A program made the position numbers and the translations under genes. DNA of 64,000 nucleotides from Desulfovibrio sp. JC010. Lineage in GTDB: Bacteria; Desulfobacterota; Desulfovibrionia; Desulfovibrionales; Desulfovibrionaceae. The notes below the pieces were generated by a model, which was not told where the DNA came from, did not search any database, and saw only the letters and a program-made list of their open reading frames with translations. Below, one piece after another: positions 8,740 through 17,024 of this stretch (position 1 is its first letter; the number at the start of each line of letters is the position of its first letter). The stretch lies in contig NZ_VOIQ01000004.1 of assembly GCF_010470675.1 (NCBI RefSeq), forward strand, positions 145,859 through 209,858, written 5' to 3'.

Positions 8740-8811
8740 GATGCCTCCCCTTCCCCAGACCCCATCCCCTCTTCCCAAAAGACGTTTTAGTTAAGCTTCG
8801 CTGGGTAACAC
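8740..8811. repeat. Intergenic modular repeat, copy 1 (partial, CCCCTTCC core)
   Basis: Carries the GATGCCTCC end, then CCTTCCCCAGACCCCATCCC and the AAGCTTCGC end. The inner hairpin half is missing compared with the copies at 32838 and 48388. It directly abuts the terminator of the oxidoreductase operon. Confidence 0.65.
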
Positions 8812-8980
8812 ATTAAATTTTGCTTCATTTGCAAAATTATCCGGATTCGGTCAGACTAGTTTAACAGCAACTACTCGCCTTTAAATATTTCTTCACAATT
8901 TATCATTAATTTTAAGCGTTTTAATTCAAAAAAACGATCAGAACTCTACAAAAGACCACAAAGGTCTTCAGGAGCTAAAT

Positions 8981-9799
8981 ATGGACATATTCAAGCCTGA
9001 AAAGCTTTATGGAATAATCGGACATCCTCTCGGGCATACCATGAGTCCCCTGCTGCATAATTGGGGCTTTGCGCAGCACAAAATCCCGGCAGTTTACATG
9101 GCCTTCCCCACTGAGCCGGAAAAAGTGGAAAGTTTCATGCAGACTTTCAGAAACCTGCCTGTTTCCGGGTCCAGCGTGACCATTCCGCACAAGCTTTCTG
9201 TAATGGACTACATTGATCAACTGACTGAGCGGGCAAAGTCCGTGGGAGCGGTAAATACCCTCTATTGGGAAGGTGATAAAATCGTGGGCGACAACACTGA
9301 TGCCGCCGGAGTCTCCGAACCGCTGCGTCCCTATTCTGATCAGGTCAAGAAAGCTCTCCTGATCGGGGCCGGCGGTGCGGCTCGCGCAGCGATTACGGGT
9401 TTAAAATCATTGGGCATCAACGAAATATTCATTACCAACCGCACCAAGGCCAAAGCAGATGATCTCGCTGCGGAATTTAAAATATCATCCATAGATTGGG
9501 ATACTCGCGGCGATCAACACTTCGATCTTATCGTGAATTCCACCTCGCTGGGCATGTCCGGAAAATTTGAAGAGATCAACCCCATGATCATGGACAATCA
9601 GGACACGAACACCATCGTCTTCGACCTTGTCTACAATCCCATGGAGACTGTTTTCATCAAGGAAGCAAAGGCCAAAGACTGCACTGTAATCCACGGAATC
9701 GAGATGTTTGTCCATCAGGGGATGGAGCAGTTCCGTTTATGGACGGGAATTAAGCTGGACGAAAAGAAAGCGCGGGAATTATTGCTGGAGAATTTGTAA
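8981..9799 (+). CDS. aroE: Shikimate dehydrogenase
   Basis: 272 residues, normal for AroE. It reduces 3-dehydroshikimate with NADPH in the aromatic amino-acid pathway. Motifs: GIIGHPLGHTMSPLLHN (shikimate binding), SVTIPHK with the catalytic Lys, VGDNTDAAG with the catalytic Asp, and the nucleotide-binding GAGGAARA followed by ITNRTKAKA. The start is supported by AGGAG eight bases before the ATG. It stands alone between two repeat elements; no other aro gene is close. Confidence 0.95.
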   Translation: MDIFKPEKLYGIIGHPLGHTMSPLLHNWGFAQHKIPAVYMAFPTEPEKVESFMQTFRNLPVSGSSVTIPHKLSVMDYIDQLTERAKSVGAVNTLYWEGDKIVGDNTDAAGVSEPLRPYSDQVKKALLIGAGGAARAAITGLKSLGINEIFITNRTKAKADDLAAEFKISSIDWDTRGDQHFDLIVNSTSLGMSGKFEEINPMIMDNQDTNTIVFDLVYNPMETVFIKEAKAKDCTVIHGIEMFVHQGMEQFRLWTGIKLDEKKARELLLENL

Positions 9800-9855
9800 C
9801 AAGTTCCCCCGCAACAAAGCTATTGCGGGGATAAATTTTAAATTCTTTGTATCAA

Positions 9856-9952
9856 GCTACATGCGAAGCTTATTTAAAAAGTTTGGGGGCCTTAAACCCT
9901 TTTCAAAGGGTTTAAGGCCCCCGGCAGGGTCGCCGAAGGCATACCTTTAAAT
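9856..9952. repeat. Intergenic modular repeat, copy 2 (AAACCCTTT core)
   Basis: A complete copy: GCGAAGCTTA end, AAAAAGTTTGGG, then an almost perfect hairpin of about 18 bp made of GGGGGCCTTAAACCCTTT and its complement, then GGCAGGGTCGCCGAAGGCAT. It sits between the convergent 3' ends of aroE and the hydrolase and can act as a two-way terminator. Confidence 0.8.
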
Positions 9953-9957
9953 CTTAA

Positions 9958-11043
9958 TTACTTATCAAACGAATACTGCCTAAGATATTTGATCACATGT
10001 TTGCTGATAAACACTGGCTGTTCAGCCAGCATGGCATGCCCGGCATCAGGAACTTCAAACAAAGTAACTCTGTCCGGGTAGGTTTTCTTCATATACTGCG
10101 CATTTGCCATGGGCGCAGCCACATCATACTGACCGTTTAGAATCAACATTGGCGCGCTTCCACCGCTGACCCAATCCGCTGAGGTTTTAGAGTGATCCCG
10201 GTCCAACCCCTGCTGCATCCAGCCCGTATCGCGATACCAACCCGTAATCCAATCTGAAGGAACTTTGGACATGGGAGCGAAGAAAGCGCGTTTGACGAAT
10301 TGCTCTCTTTCGGACGGGGGAAGCCAAAAAGCAAAGGCCGCAGTCATACCGGACAGAGTAACATCCTGCGGATCGTTTAAATTGGAGTTTACTGCAAGCC
10401 CTCTGAAATAATTATCAATTTGATTAGTAATCAGTGAAGGATCAACAGCTATATTTTTATTGCTCAGCACCTGTTGCGCTGGACTGGTTCTGGTCGTTGG
10501 AGATGGTGAATCAACAGCCTGCCCAGCCCCTCCTACCTGCTGCCCGCCGCAGGCCAGAAGAACCAGTGCTCCAACCCGTTCCGGGTACTTAACAGCGAAC
10601 ATCCGGACGACCCTATTCCCGAATTCATACCCAAGCAGGTGTACCCTGCCTCCCGCAACTCCGCCGGGAACATCGTTCAAAACCAACTCAATATCTGCTG
10701 CAAATTGATCATAGCTGGGTTTGGTCAGGAGCGGCCCGCTTCTGCCTATTCCGCGCGGCTGTATGGCTACCGTACGGTATCCGGCTTTATTCAACTCAGC
10801 TACAAGTTCACGGAATTCACAGGCCCCACGCCCCATTCCGGGAAGCAACACCACAACTTCCCCGTCAGCAGGTCCCTGTAAAAAATAAACAATATTTTCA
10901 GCCGGCCCTCTGGTTTCACCAATATATGTCAGCTGCAAATCATCCATATTAGTGCGGGGAGCACAGGCTGAAACAGCAAAAATAACCGTAATTGCCAAGA
11001 TTAAGCCGAAAACACCGACCATTCTTGCAAAAATATTACCCAT
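9958..11043 (-). CDS. Lipoprotein alpha/beta hydrolase with Glu in the nucleophile position
   Basis: 361 residues from ATG 11043, which has GGAGGGCG upstream; the frame stays open further upstream but that part is unlikely to be translated. The signal peptide ends in VSAC (Cys27), so the enzyme is membrane-anchored and extracytoplasmic. An alpha/beta hydrolase core follows: oxyanion-region LLPGMGRGACEF, QPRGIGRSG, and late Asp and His in NGQYDVAAP and PDAGHAML. The nucleophile elbow reads GYEFG, with Glu140 where Ser (or Asp, Cys) is normal. I recall relatives with Ala there (GHAFGN), which suggests a subfamily with altered chemistry or a binding role. Substrate unknown. Confidence 0.85.
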   Translation of the reverse strand: MGNIFARMVGVFGLILAITVIFAVSACAPRTNMDDLQLTYIGETRGPAENIVYFLQGPADGEVVVLLPGMGRGACEFRELVAELNKAGYRTVAIQPRGIGRSGPLLTKPSYDQFAADIELVLNDVPGGVAGGRVHLLGYEFGNRVVRMFAVKYPERVGALVLLACGGQQVGGAGQAVDSPSPTTRTSPAQQVLSNKNIAVDPSLITNQIDNYFRGLAVNSNLNDPQDVTLSGMTAAFAFWLPPSEREQFVKRAFFAPMSKVPSDWITGWYRDTGWMQQGLDRDHSKTSADWVSGGSAPMLILNGQYDVAAPMANAQYMKKTYPDRVTLFEVPDAGHAMLAEQPVFISKHVIKYLRQYSFDK

Positions 11044-11165
11044 GTCGCCCTCCATCAAAGAATATTTGGCAACAGGATAACACACGGTTCGCAATATTGC
11101 TCCAACAAACAAAACCCGCAATATCAACCAAGATATGCGGGCTTAATTTTGAAATTCGCCTTAAA

Positions 11166-11196
11166 ATGCTACATGCGAAGCTTATTAAAAATTATC
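11166..11196. repeat. Fragment of the modular repeat (copy 3)
   Basis: ATGCGAAGCTTATTAAAAA matches one outer box of the family; the core and other end are absent. It lies at the 3' end of the aldehyde dehydrogenase gene. Confidence 0.45.
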
Positions 11197-12556
11197 CTAT
11201 ACAAACAGACTTAACGTTCACAAATTCGCGGATTCCGTAAGTAGAAAGCTCACGTCCGTAGCCGGAATTCTTAACCCCGCCAAAAGGAAGCGGCGGACGG
11301 CTGCTGACCCGTCCGTTGACGTAGACCAAACCGGCTTCTATCTGCCGTGCCAAGCGCAAACCTTTCTCTTCATCACGGGTCCATACAGAACCGCCGAGGC
11401 CGAACGAACTGTCATTGGCCATTTCCATGGCCTGCTCTTCACTCTCAGCCCTGAAAACAAGGGCCACGGGTCCGAAAATTTCGTCACGCCCGGCTTCGCT
11501 TTTGAAAGGAACGTCAGTGATGATGGTCGGGGGATAAAATGCACCCTCACCTGCGGGAATTGAACCGCCAAGTGAGATCTTTCCGCCCGCCTCGAGACAG
11601 GCTTCGACCTGTGTTTGCAGATCATTGCGGAACTGGTGAGAAGCCATGGGGCCCATGAGCGTATTTTCATCCATAGGATCGCCCATGATCATTGATTCCA
11701 TGCGCTCCTTAAGCTTACCGAGAAATTCATCATAAACATCGCTGTGAACAATGAACCGCTTAGCGGCAATGCAGGCCTGTCCGGCATTGGAACAGCGGGA
11801 TTCGGCACCGATGGCAGCAGCCTTTTCCAGATCGGCATCGGCGAGAACCACGAAAGCATCGCTTCCGCCCAGTTCCATGACTGATTTCTTAAGCCTTGCC
11901 CCGGCTGCTGCGGCAACTTTGCGTCCGGCAGCTTCACTCCCGGTCAGGCAGACCCCGATCACTGCGTCATGATCGAGAACATTCTCCACCTGTGCGGCTC
12001 CGATGAGCAGGGTGCGGAAGACATTGTCAGGAAAAATTGAATCACAGAAGACCTGCTCAATAGCCAGAGCGCACTGAGGCACGTTTGAAGCGTGTTTTAA
12101 GAGCATTGTGTTCCCGGCCATAAGCGTGGGTACCGCAATGCGCAAAACCTGCCATACGGGGTAATTCCACGGCATTACGGCCAGAACGGTTCCCATGGGG
12201 GCGTAGTCCACATAGCACTGCATGGAGTCAACGGTTTTGGGTTCGCTGGCCAGCATGGCTGCACCGTTATCAGCGTAATAATCACAAACAGTTGCGGACT
12301 TGAGAACTTCCGCCCTGCCGGATTTGAGGGGCTTGCCCATTTCAGCGGCCATGAGTCCGGCAAAATGGCCTGCCCGCTCACGCAGAAGCGCGGCCAGATT
12401 CCGCAGGCAATCTGCACGAAGATCCATGGAGCTGTGTTTCCATGAAGAAAATGCCTTGTCTACTGCGGATATGGCAGAAAAAGTCTGCACGGAAATGAAC
12501 TCATCAAATTTTTTTTCAACCCGCCCGGTCATGGGGTTGGTACTCTGAATAGCCAT
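11192..12556 (-). CDS. NAD(P)-dependent aldehyde dehydrogenase, succinate-semialdehyde type
   Basis: 454 residues. Typical short-form semialdehyde dehydrogenase: VLAVMPWNYPVWQV, the Glu motif MELGGSDAFVVL and the catalytic Cys in SNAGQACIAAKRFI. The ending PFGGVKNSGYGRELSTYGIR is also characteristic. It oxidises an aldehyde to the acid with NAD or NADP; succinate semialdehyde is the likely substrate by resemblance, not proven. No aminotransferase or other GABA gene is beside it. ATG at 12556 has a weak Shine-Dalgarno. Confidence 0.88.
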   Translation of the reverse strand: MAIQSTNPMTGRVEKKFDEFISVQTFSAISAVDKAFSSWKHSSMDLRADCLRNLAALLRERAGHFAGLMAAEMGKPLKSGRAEVLKSATVCDYYADNGAAMLASEPKTVDSMQCYVDYAPMGTVLAVMPWNYPVWQVLRIAVPTLMAGNTMLLKHASNVPQCALAIEQVFCDSIFPDNVFRTLLIGAAQVENVLDHDAVIGVCLTGSEAAGRKVAAAAGARLKKSVMELGGSDAFVVLADADLEKAAAIGAESRCSNAGQACIAAKRFIVHSDVYDEFLGKLKERMESMIMGDPMDENTLMGPMASHQFRNDLQTQVEACLEAGGKISLGGSIPAGEGAFYPPTIITDVPFKSEAGRDEIFGPVALVFRAESEEQAMEMANDSSFGLGGSVWTRDEEKGLRLARQIEAGLVYVNGRVSSRPPLPFGGVKNSGYGRELSTYGIREFVNVKSVCIG

Positions 12557-12650
12557 CTGGGCAATACCTTGTTTTTACTGAATTAGGATAGAGTGAACCA
12601 TGAAAAGGATCACTGCGTGGAAAGGCTACTTACCAAGAATATCCCTAAAT

Positions 12651-12690
12651 AAAAAGGCGGCTGCCCTTGGACAACCGCCTTTATTTTATT
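12651..12690 (-). terminator. Terminator of mltD (works in both directions)
   Basis: Stem 12654-12660 with 12675-12681, extended by inner pairs, and T-rich runs on both strands (TTTTTATTT on the minus, TTTATTTTATTTTT on the plus). It lies 16 bp after the mltD stop. Confidence 0.88.
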
Positions 12691-12706
12691 TTTAATCCCG
12701 TCAAAT

Positions 12707-14329
12707 CTACTGAACGTAAACCTTGATCCGGTCACCCGGACGAAGGATAGACTTTGAATTCAAGCTGTTCCACTTCATGAGTGATGAAACTTTAACACCG
12801 AAACGGCGGGCGATCTTCCAGAGATTGTCACCGCGGCGCACCCGGTATTTGACCAGCTGCTGCTTGACGTTCTGGGCCTTGGCAACGGAACGCGCGGAAC
12901 TGCGGGCGTTGTTATCGGGAATGTACAGTTTCTGGCCGATCTTCAGCTTGGAAGAATAAAGTCCGTTGGAACGCTTCAGGGTCCTCACACTGACTTTGTA
13001 GCGGCTGGCAATGGACCAGAGGGTGTCACCCTTGCGGACCCGGTAATTGGCACGGCTCTGGGCGTTGCGACGGGTCTTGCTGGTCTTGGAAGCATACATA
13101 GCTTTGGAAGAACCTTTACCCGGAATCATGATATATTTACCGATTCGGAGCAGGTTGGACCTCTGGTTGTTGACCGACTTGAGCACTGCCACGGGCACGC
13201 CGTAGCGGCGGGCAATGCGGTACCAGGAATCACCCTTGCGGATTTTGTAACGCTTGTACCCGGCAAAAGGACGGGAATTGGGGGATTCAAGGTAATCGGC
13301 AGCATCGGCCATAACCCGCTCGGGCAGGTAGGCATTGATAACCGCGTTGGGCGGGCTGACCTGTCTGCGGAAATGGGGGTTCAGCTTGTGGAATTCACTC
13401 CATTTCATGCCGCAGGCTTTGGCAAGGGCCAGCAGATCGGTTCCGCCGGGAACCTTGACGGTTTCAACCTGAATACCGTTGTTCCAGTCAATATTGGTAA
13501 AACCGAGTTCATCAAGGTTCTTGAAAATCTTGGAGATGGCGATGAATTTGGGAACGTAGTTCTTGGTTTCAGCGCGCAGTCTGGCTCTTCTGCTGAGCTT
13601 ATGATTGTTCTTGGTCAGGTCGAAGAAATCTTTGGATCCGGTCCTTTTCAAAGCCCGGCCGATTTTTCCTTCACCGGCATTGTAGGCAGCAAGAGCCAGA
13701 TACCAGTCACCGAACATTTCATGCAGCACGGTCAGATATTTTACCGCAGCTTTGGTGGATTTATAGGGGTCGCGGCGTTCATCAACCCACCAGTCCACGC
13801 GCAGACCGAATTTGCGGCCGGTAAAAGGCATGAACTGCCACATTCCGGCAGCACCGGCGCGGGAATATGCCCAGGCATTATATCCGCTTTCGGCAAAAGG
13901 CAGCATGGCCAGATCCTGCGGCATATTGTTCTCGGAAAGCACCTGCCGCACATAAGGCAGGAAGGGCTCGGAGCGTTTCAACCAGCGATCAAATGTCTTG
14001 CGCGCTTTATGGGTGAAGAAACCGAAGTACTGCTGAACTTCCTTGGTATCATGTTCATTAAGGTCAAAAAGAATACCGTTGCTGGAGCGGAGGACCTTTT
14101 CTTCTTCAGGGGTCAGTACCTCAGTTTCCTGAGGTGCTTCCTCAAGTTCAGGATCGAGGGGTTCAACCCCGGAATCAGCGACCTCGTTATCAACCCCGAC
14201 TTCTTTTTCAAGCTCGGCCTGAACCTGTGTATCAAGTGCAGTTTCATCGACGGGAGCGTTCTTGGCAGAACACCCGGCAAAAAATGCAAATAAAGCCAGC
14301 AGAGCGATTAACTGAAGAGATTTCAGCAT
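12707..14329 (-). CDS. mltD: Membrane-bound lytic murein transglycosylase with three LysM domains
   Basis: 540 residues from ATG 14329, preceded by AGGGG; the frame extends 16 codons further upstream. A lipobox FAGC puts the Cys at position 20, so it is a lipoprotein facing the periplasm. A slt-type goose-lysozyme fold follows with the catalytic Glu147 in FAESGYN, then AGAAGMWQFMPFTGR and LAAYNAGEGKIGRAL. Three LysM modules end the protein (KYKIRKGDSWYRIA, YRVRKGDTLWSIA, YRVRRGDNLWKIA). It cleaves peptidoglycan glycan strands, leaving 1,6-anhydro-muramic ends. Transcribed alone. Confidence 0.94.
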   Translation of the reverse strand: MLKSLQLIALLALFAFFAGCSAKNAPVDETALDTQVQAELEKEVGVDNEVADSGVEPLDPELEEAPQETEVLTPEEEKVLRSSNGILFDLNEHDTKEVQQYFGFFTHKARKTFDRWLKRSEPFLPYVRQVLSENNMPQDLAMLPFAESGYNAWAYSRAGAAGMWQFMPFTGRKFGLRVDWWVDERRDPYKSTKAAVKYLTVLHEMFGDWYLALAAYNAGEGKIGRALKRTGSKDFFDLTKNNHKLSRRARLRAETKNYVPKFIAISKIFKNLDELGFTNIDWNNGIQVETVKVPGGTDLLALAKACGMKWSEFHKLNPHFRRQVSPPNAVINAYLPERVMADAADYLESPNSRPFAGYKRYKIRKGDSWYRIARRYGVPVAVLKSVNNQRSNLLRIGKYIMIPGKGSSKAMYASKTSKTRRNAQSRANYRVRKGDTLWSIASRYKVSVRTLKRSNGLYSSKLKIGQKLYIPDNNARSSARSVAKAQNVKQQLVKYRVRRGDNLWKIARRFGVKVSSLMKWNSLNSKSILRPGDRIKVYVQ

Positions 14330-14771
14330 CTTCGACCCCTTGTCACTGTGGACGTAAGATTTTGTGATTTTATCCATATTTTATCTAGAAAAACTATAAA
14401 TATTGCTTGGTTAGACACTGAAAAGCATACTCAAGAGTTTAAAAAAAAAGACTTTTTCAGTGCAAAATATTGAGTTGTTTAAACATATGTAGAGCTATAC
14501 TAAACTGCGAGGGTTTGCAATAGTAAAACGAAAGGTATAGGTTGCCGGGACCGTTCAGGCACAAGGGTTTTTAGCCTAGATGAACCGTTTAAAGAGACTG
14601 TTCAAAACGGGGCAATGAGAACCGATTTCATCATAACAAACCATTTTAATTAACCAATTAGAAAGCCGAAAGCGGCACAATCTTACCCGTCCGGCTTATA
14701 AATCAAATACATATGGAAAAATTCTGCATAAGCTAAATTTTTCCTGTTTTAATAAAAAAGGTAGATTTCCA
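14330..14771. other. 442-bp gene-free gap between divergent mltD and rlmB
   Basis: No convincing ORF. It holds a possible promoter (TTGTTT 14475-14480, TATACT 14496-14501, 15-bp spacing) and, directly downstream, a stretch (14540-14623) that folds into three nested or adjacent stems, listed separately. A further inverted pair AAGCCG/CGGCTT lies near 14662-14698. Confidence 0.5.
14540..14623 (+). ncRNA. Candidate structured RNA upstream of rlmB
   Basis: The segment can form a three-stem arrangement: a closing stem TTGCC (14542-14546) with GGCAA (14611-14615), with GGTT/AACC outside it; an inner stem GTTCAGGC (14553-14560) with GCCT (14574-14577) and GAAC (14582-14585), with an AGAT bulge; and CCGTTT (14585-14590) with AAACGG (14605-14610). 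A promoter-like pair lies about 40 bp upstream. It matches no riboswitch or small-RNA consensus I know. It could be a leader of rlmB (150 bp downstream) or an independent small RNA. Confidence 0.3.
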
Positions 14772-15527
14772 ATGAAAAAGAACAGCGGAGACAACGACAA
14801 GACCATCATAGCGGGGCGCAAACCGGTTCAGGAGCTGCTTTTAGACTCTCCGGAAAGGATTGACCTGCTTTACCTGCAAAAAGGGCGTCAGGACAAAAAT
14901 TTCGAACGCACCATCCAACGTTGTAAAAAACACGGCATCAAATACAAAATCGCCGACAAGGCCGAACTGGGCCGGGTATTTTCCGGCAACCATCAGGGAG
15001 TCATCGCCCGGGTGGCCGGCCTTTCCTTTGCCGATTACGACGAAATGCTGGAAAATCTTGCAGATTCTCCCCTGCCGCTGCTGGTGGTTCTTGATCAGGT
15101 GCAGGACCCCGGCAACGTGGGTGTTCTGGCCCGATCTCTGTACGCGCTGGGCGGGGCCGGAATCGTCACCGCCAAGCACGGCGGGGCTTTCCTCGGTCCT
15201 GCGGCAGTGAAAGCAAGTGCTGGAGCACTGAACAAGCTGCCTGTAGCAAGGGTCAACAATATTTCCCAAACTCTTGATAAAGCCCTCGACATGGGCATCA
15301 ATGTTTACGGAGCCGGATTGGATGTGGATTCTTCCTCTGCTTACAGTGCAGACATCGAGACTCCGGCAATCCTTGTGCTCGGCAACGAGGAAAAAGGTAT
15401 CCGCTTCAATGTGGAAAAACGTTGCCAGAAACTGATTCACATTCCCTTCCGCCGCGAGTTTGATTCACTGAATGTCGCGCAGGCCGGGGCTATGCTGATA
15501 AGCGAATTTGCACGGCGACTGGGCTGA
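14772..15527 (+). CDS. rlmB: 23S rRNA 2'-O-ribose methyltransferase, SpoU/TrmH family
   Basis: 251 residues. An N-terminal substrate-binding domain (IIAGRKPVQELL) precedes the SPOUT methyltransferase fold. The three family motifs are present: LDQVQDPGNVGVLARS, LVLGNEEKGI and IPFRREFDSLNVAQAGAML. SPOUT enzymes bind SAM in a trefoil knot. The closest named member is RlmB (Gm2251 of 23S rRNA), but other SpoU targets cannot be excluded. It ends before a 22-bp perfect inverted repeat. Confidence 0.88.
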   Translation: MKKNSGDNDKTIIAGRKPVQELLLDSPERIDLLYLQKGRQDKNFERTIQRCKKHGIKYKIADKAELGRVFSGNHQGVIARVAGLSFADYDEMLENLADSPLPLLVVLDQVQDPGNVGVLARSLYALGGAGIVTAKHGGAFLGPAAVKASAGALNKLPVARVNNISQTLDKALDMGINVYGAGLDVDSSSAYSADIETPAILVLGNEEKGIRFNVEKRCQKLIHIPFRREFDSLNVAQAGAMLISEFARRLG

Positions 15528-15557
15528 CAGGCCACTTAAATATCTGCCGAAACAGGC

Positions 15558-15607
15558 ATAAAGTAAGTCCCCTGAAGATTTAACTATCTTCAGGGGACTT
15601 ACTTTAT
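15558..15607. terminator. 22-bp perfect inverted repeat between convergent rlmB and fliQ
   Basis: A faultless 22-nt stem (15558-15579 with 15586-15607) with a 6-nt loop. The outer A/T pairs (ATAAAGTAA) give a U-rich 3' arm whichever strand is read. No long free T-tract follows, so it probably acts as a two-way terminator or an mRNA end stabiliser. Confidence 0.75.
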
Positions 15608-15627
15608 AGAAAAAGTCTATATATTTT

Positions 15628-15897
15628 CTACTTAATATAATTAGGTAAATTCATAAAAATATTACGAGTAAAATCAATCATTTTGTCCATAATCCACGGA
15701 AAAGCAAAAAGCAGGGCAATAAACATGGAAACAATCTTGGGCACAAAGGTCAGGGTCATCTCCTGAATCTGGGTTGCGGCCTGAAGAATGGACACGAAAA
15801 TACCCACCACCAGCCCCACTGCCAGCATGGGCAGGGCCAGAGTCAAAGCCAGCTCAATGGACTGCTTCGCAAATCCGATTACAAATTCCGGGGTCAT
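15628..15897 (-). CDS. fliQ: Flagellar export apparatus protein FliQ
   Basis: 89 residues with two long hydrophobic helices and the FliQ opening MTPEFVIGFAKQSIELAL, then QAATQIQEMTLTFVPK, the conserved loop of the FliQ/SpaQ family. It is part of the membrane export gate with FliP and FliR. It is the last gene of the motility operon in this window. FliR, FlhA and FlhB are not here. Confidence 0.95.
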   Translation of the reverse strand: MTPEFVIGFAKQSIELALTLALPMLAVGLVVGIFVSILQAATQIQEMTLTFVPKIVSMFIALLFAFPWIMDKMIDFTRNIFMNLPNYIK

Positions 15898-15934
15898 TTT
15901 TTGCCTCCGTAAATTAAACGCACTACTGCCCGGG

Positions 15935-16726
15935 TCACAAGAACGTGTTGACTATGGAGCCCGTCAGGAGCGACCACCCGTCAACCATGATAAACAGTAA
16001 AATTTTAAACGGCAACGAAACCATTGCCGGGGGCAACATCATCATACCCATAGCCAGCAGAATACTGGCGATAACCATGTCGAGAATCAAAAACGGAACA
16101 TAGATCAGAAACCCGATGGTGAATCCGGTCTTCAGCTCACTGATGGTGTAGGCCGCAATGAGGAGCATGGTATTGACATCCTCTTTGGTTTCCGGCCTCT
16201 TCTCCCCGGTAATGGAATAAAATATGGAAAGGTCTTTCTCACGGGTATGTTTGAATAAAAAGGTCCTGATGGGAACCTGCGCCTTGTCAATTGCCTCGCT
16301 GAAACCGATTTCCTCGTTCAGATAAGGCTGCAGGGCCGTATCATTAATGGCTTTTCCGGTAGGCATCATGATGACCACAGTCATAAAAATGGCCAGTGAG
16401 GCCAGAATCTGGTTGGGCGGCATCTGCTGCGTACCCATGGCCTGACGCAAAAAGTGGAAGACAATGATGATCCTGGTAAAGGACGTCATAGTCAGCATGA
16501 TGGACGGTGCCATGCCGAGAATAGTCAGCAGGAAAAGTATTTCCAGCAGCTTGGCAACCTGCTCCGGCTCTTCCTGCCCGGCGGCAAGGTTGAGTGTCAG
16601 GGTGGGTACGGTCTCCTGTGCAAAGGCAGCTGCCGGAATGACCAGCAGAAGGATTGCGCTAAGAGTCAGAAGTGCCGGAATGTTCTTTTTCAAGATACCC
16701 GGCAAAGTCGGAATCAGTCTTTGCAT
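15935..16726 (-). CDS. fliP: Flagellar biosynthetic protein FliP
   Basis: About 263 residues with four membrane segments and a signal sequence ending near AFAQ. Signature stretches: TSFTRIIIVFHFLRQAMGTQQMPPNQ and the C-terminal LDMVIASILLAMGMMMLPPAMVSLPFKI. It forms the pentameric core of the export gate. The 3' end of fliO overlaps its start; ATG at 16726 has AGGGG nine bases upstream and is preferred over the first ATG at 16744, which has none. Confidence 0.95.
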   Translation of the reverse strand: MQRLIPTLPGILKKNIPALLTLSAILLLVIPAAAFAQETVPTLTLNLAAGQEEPEQVAKLLEILFLLTILGMAPSIMLTMTSFTRIIIVFHFLRQAMGTQQMPPNQILASLAIFMTVVIMMPTGKAINDTALQPYLNEEIGFSEAIDKAQVPIRTFLFKHTREKDLSIFYSITGEKRPETKEDVNTMLLIAAYTISELKTGFTIGFLIYVPFLILDMVIASILLAMGMMMLPPAMVSLPFKILLFIMVDGWSLLTGSIVNTFL

Positions 16727-17024
16727 TTCCTTCATCCCCTGCATGGAGCATTGTTATTTTATCGTGGGTAACGCCGACCACCAATTCTTTGTCGCGGTAG
16801 CGGATTACTGTAATATTCTGGCGCGGACCCAGCGCAAGCCGATCCACAATTTCCAGTGTACCTTTTCGTGCTCCGGGAAAGGCACCGCCGATATTGAGAC
16901 GGCGCATGAAATAATAGGCCAGCAGCAGCATAGCCAGAATAAAAAAAAGTGCTCCCGACATTTTGAGCACAGACCCCAGCCCCGTTTCCGGAACCATAAG
17001 CGCAGTGGCAGTTGCGTTAGGCAA
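16659..17024 (-). CDS. fliO: Flagellar biosynthetic protein FliO
   Basis: 121 residues with a single membrane helix (about 21-40) followed by a small cytoplasmic domain with LEIVDRLALGPRQNITVIR and ELVVGVTHDKITML, the FliO/FliZ hallmark. FliO assists assembly of the FliP ring. It overlaps fliN by 8 bp at one end and fliP at the other, so the three are translationally linked. Weakly conserved family; the neighbours make the call firm. Confidence 0.88.
   Translation of the reverse strand: MPNATATALMVPETGLGSVLKMSGALFFILAMLLLAYYFMRRLNIGGAFPGARKGTLEIVDRLALGPRQNITVIRYRDKELVVGVTHDKITMLHAGDEGNAKTDSDFAGYLEKEHSGTSDS

Noticed and set aside
14400..14700. tRNA or tmRNA in the gap upstream of rlmB
   Set aside because: A GTTCAAAAC stretch resembles a T-loop, but there is no acceptor stem or D-arm in register.
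14900..15440. 199-codon minus frame opposite rlmB
   Set aside because: Antisense shadow; no supporting features.
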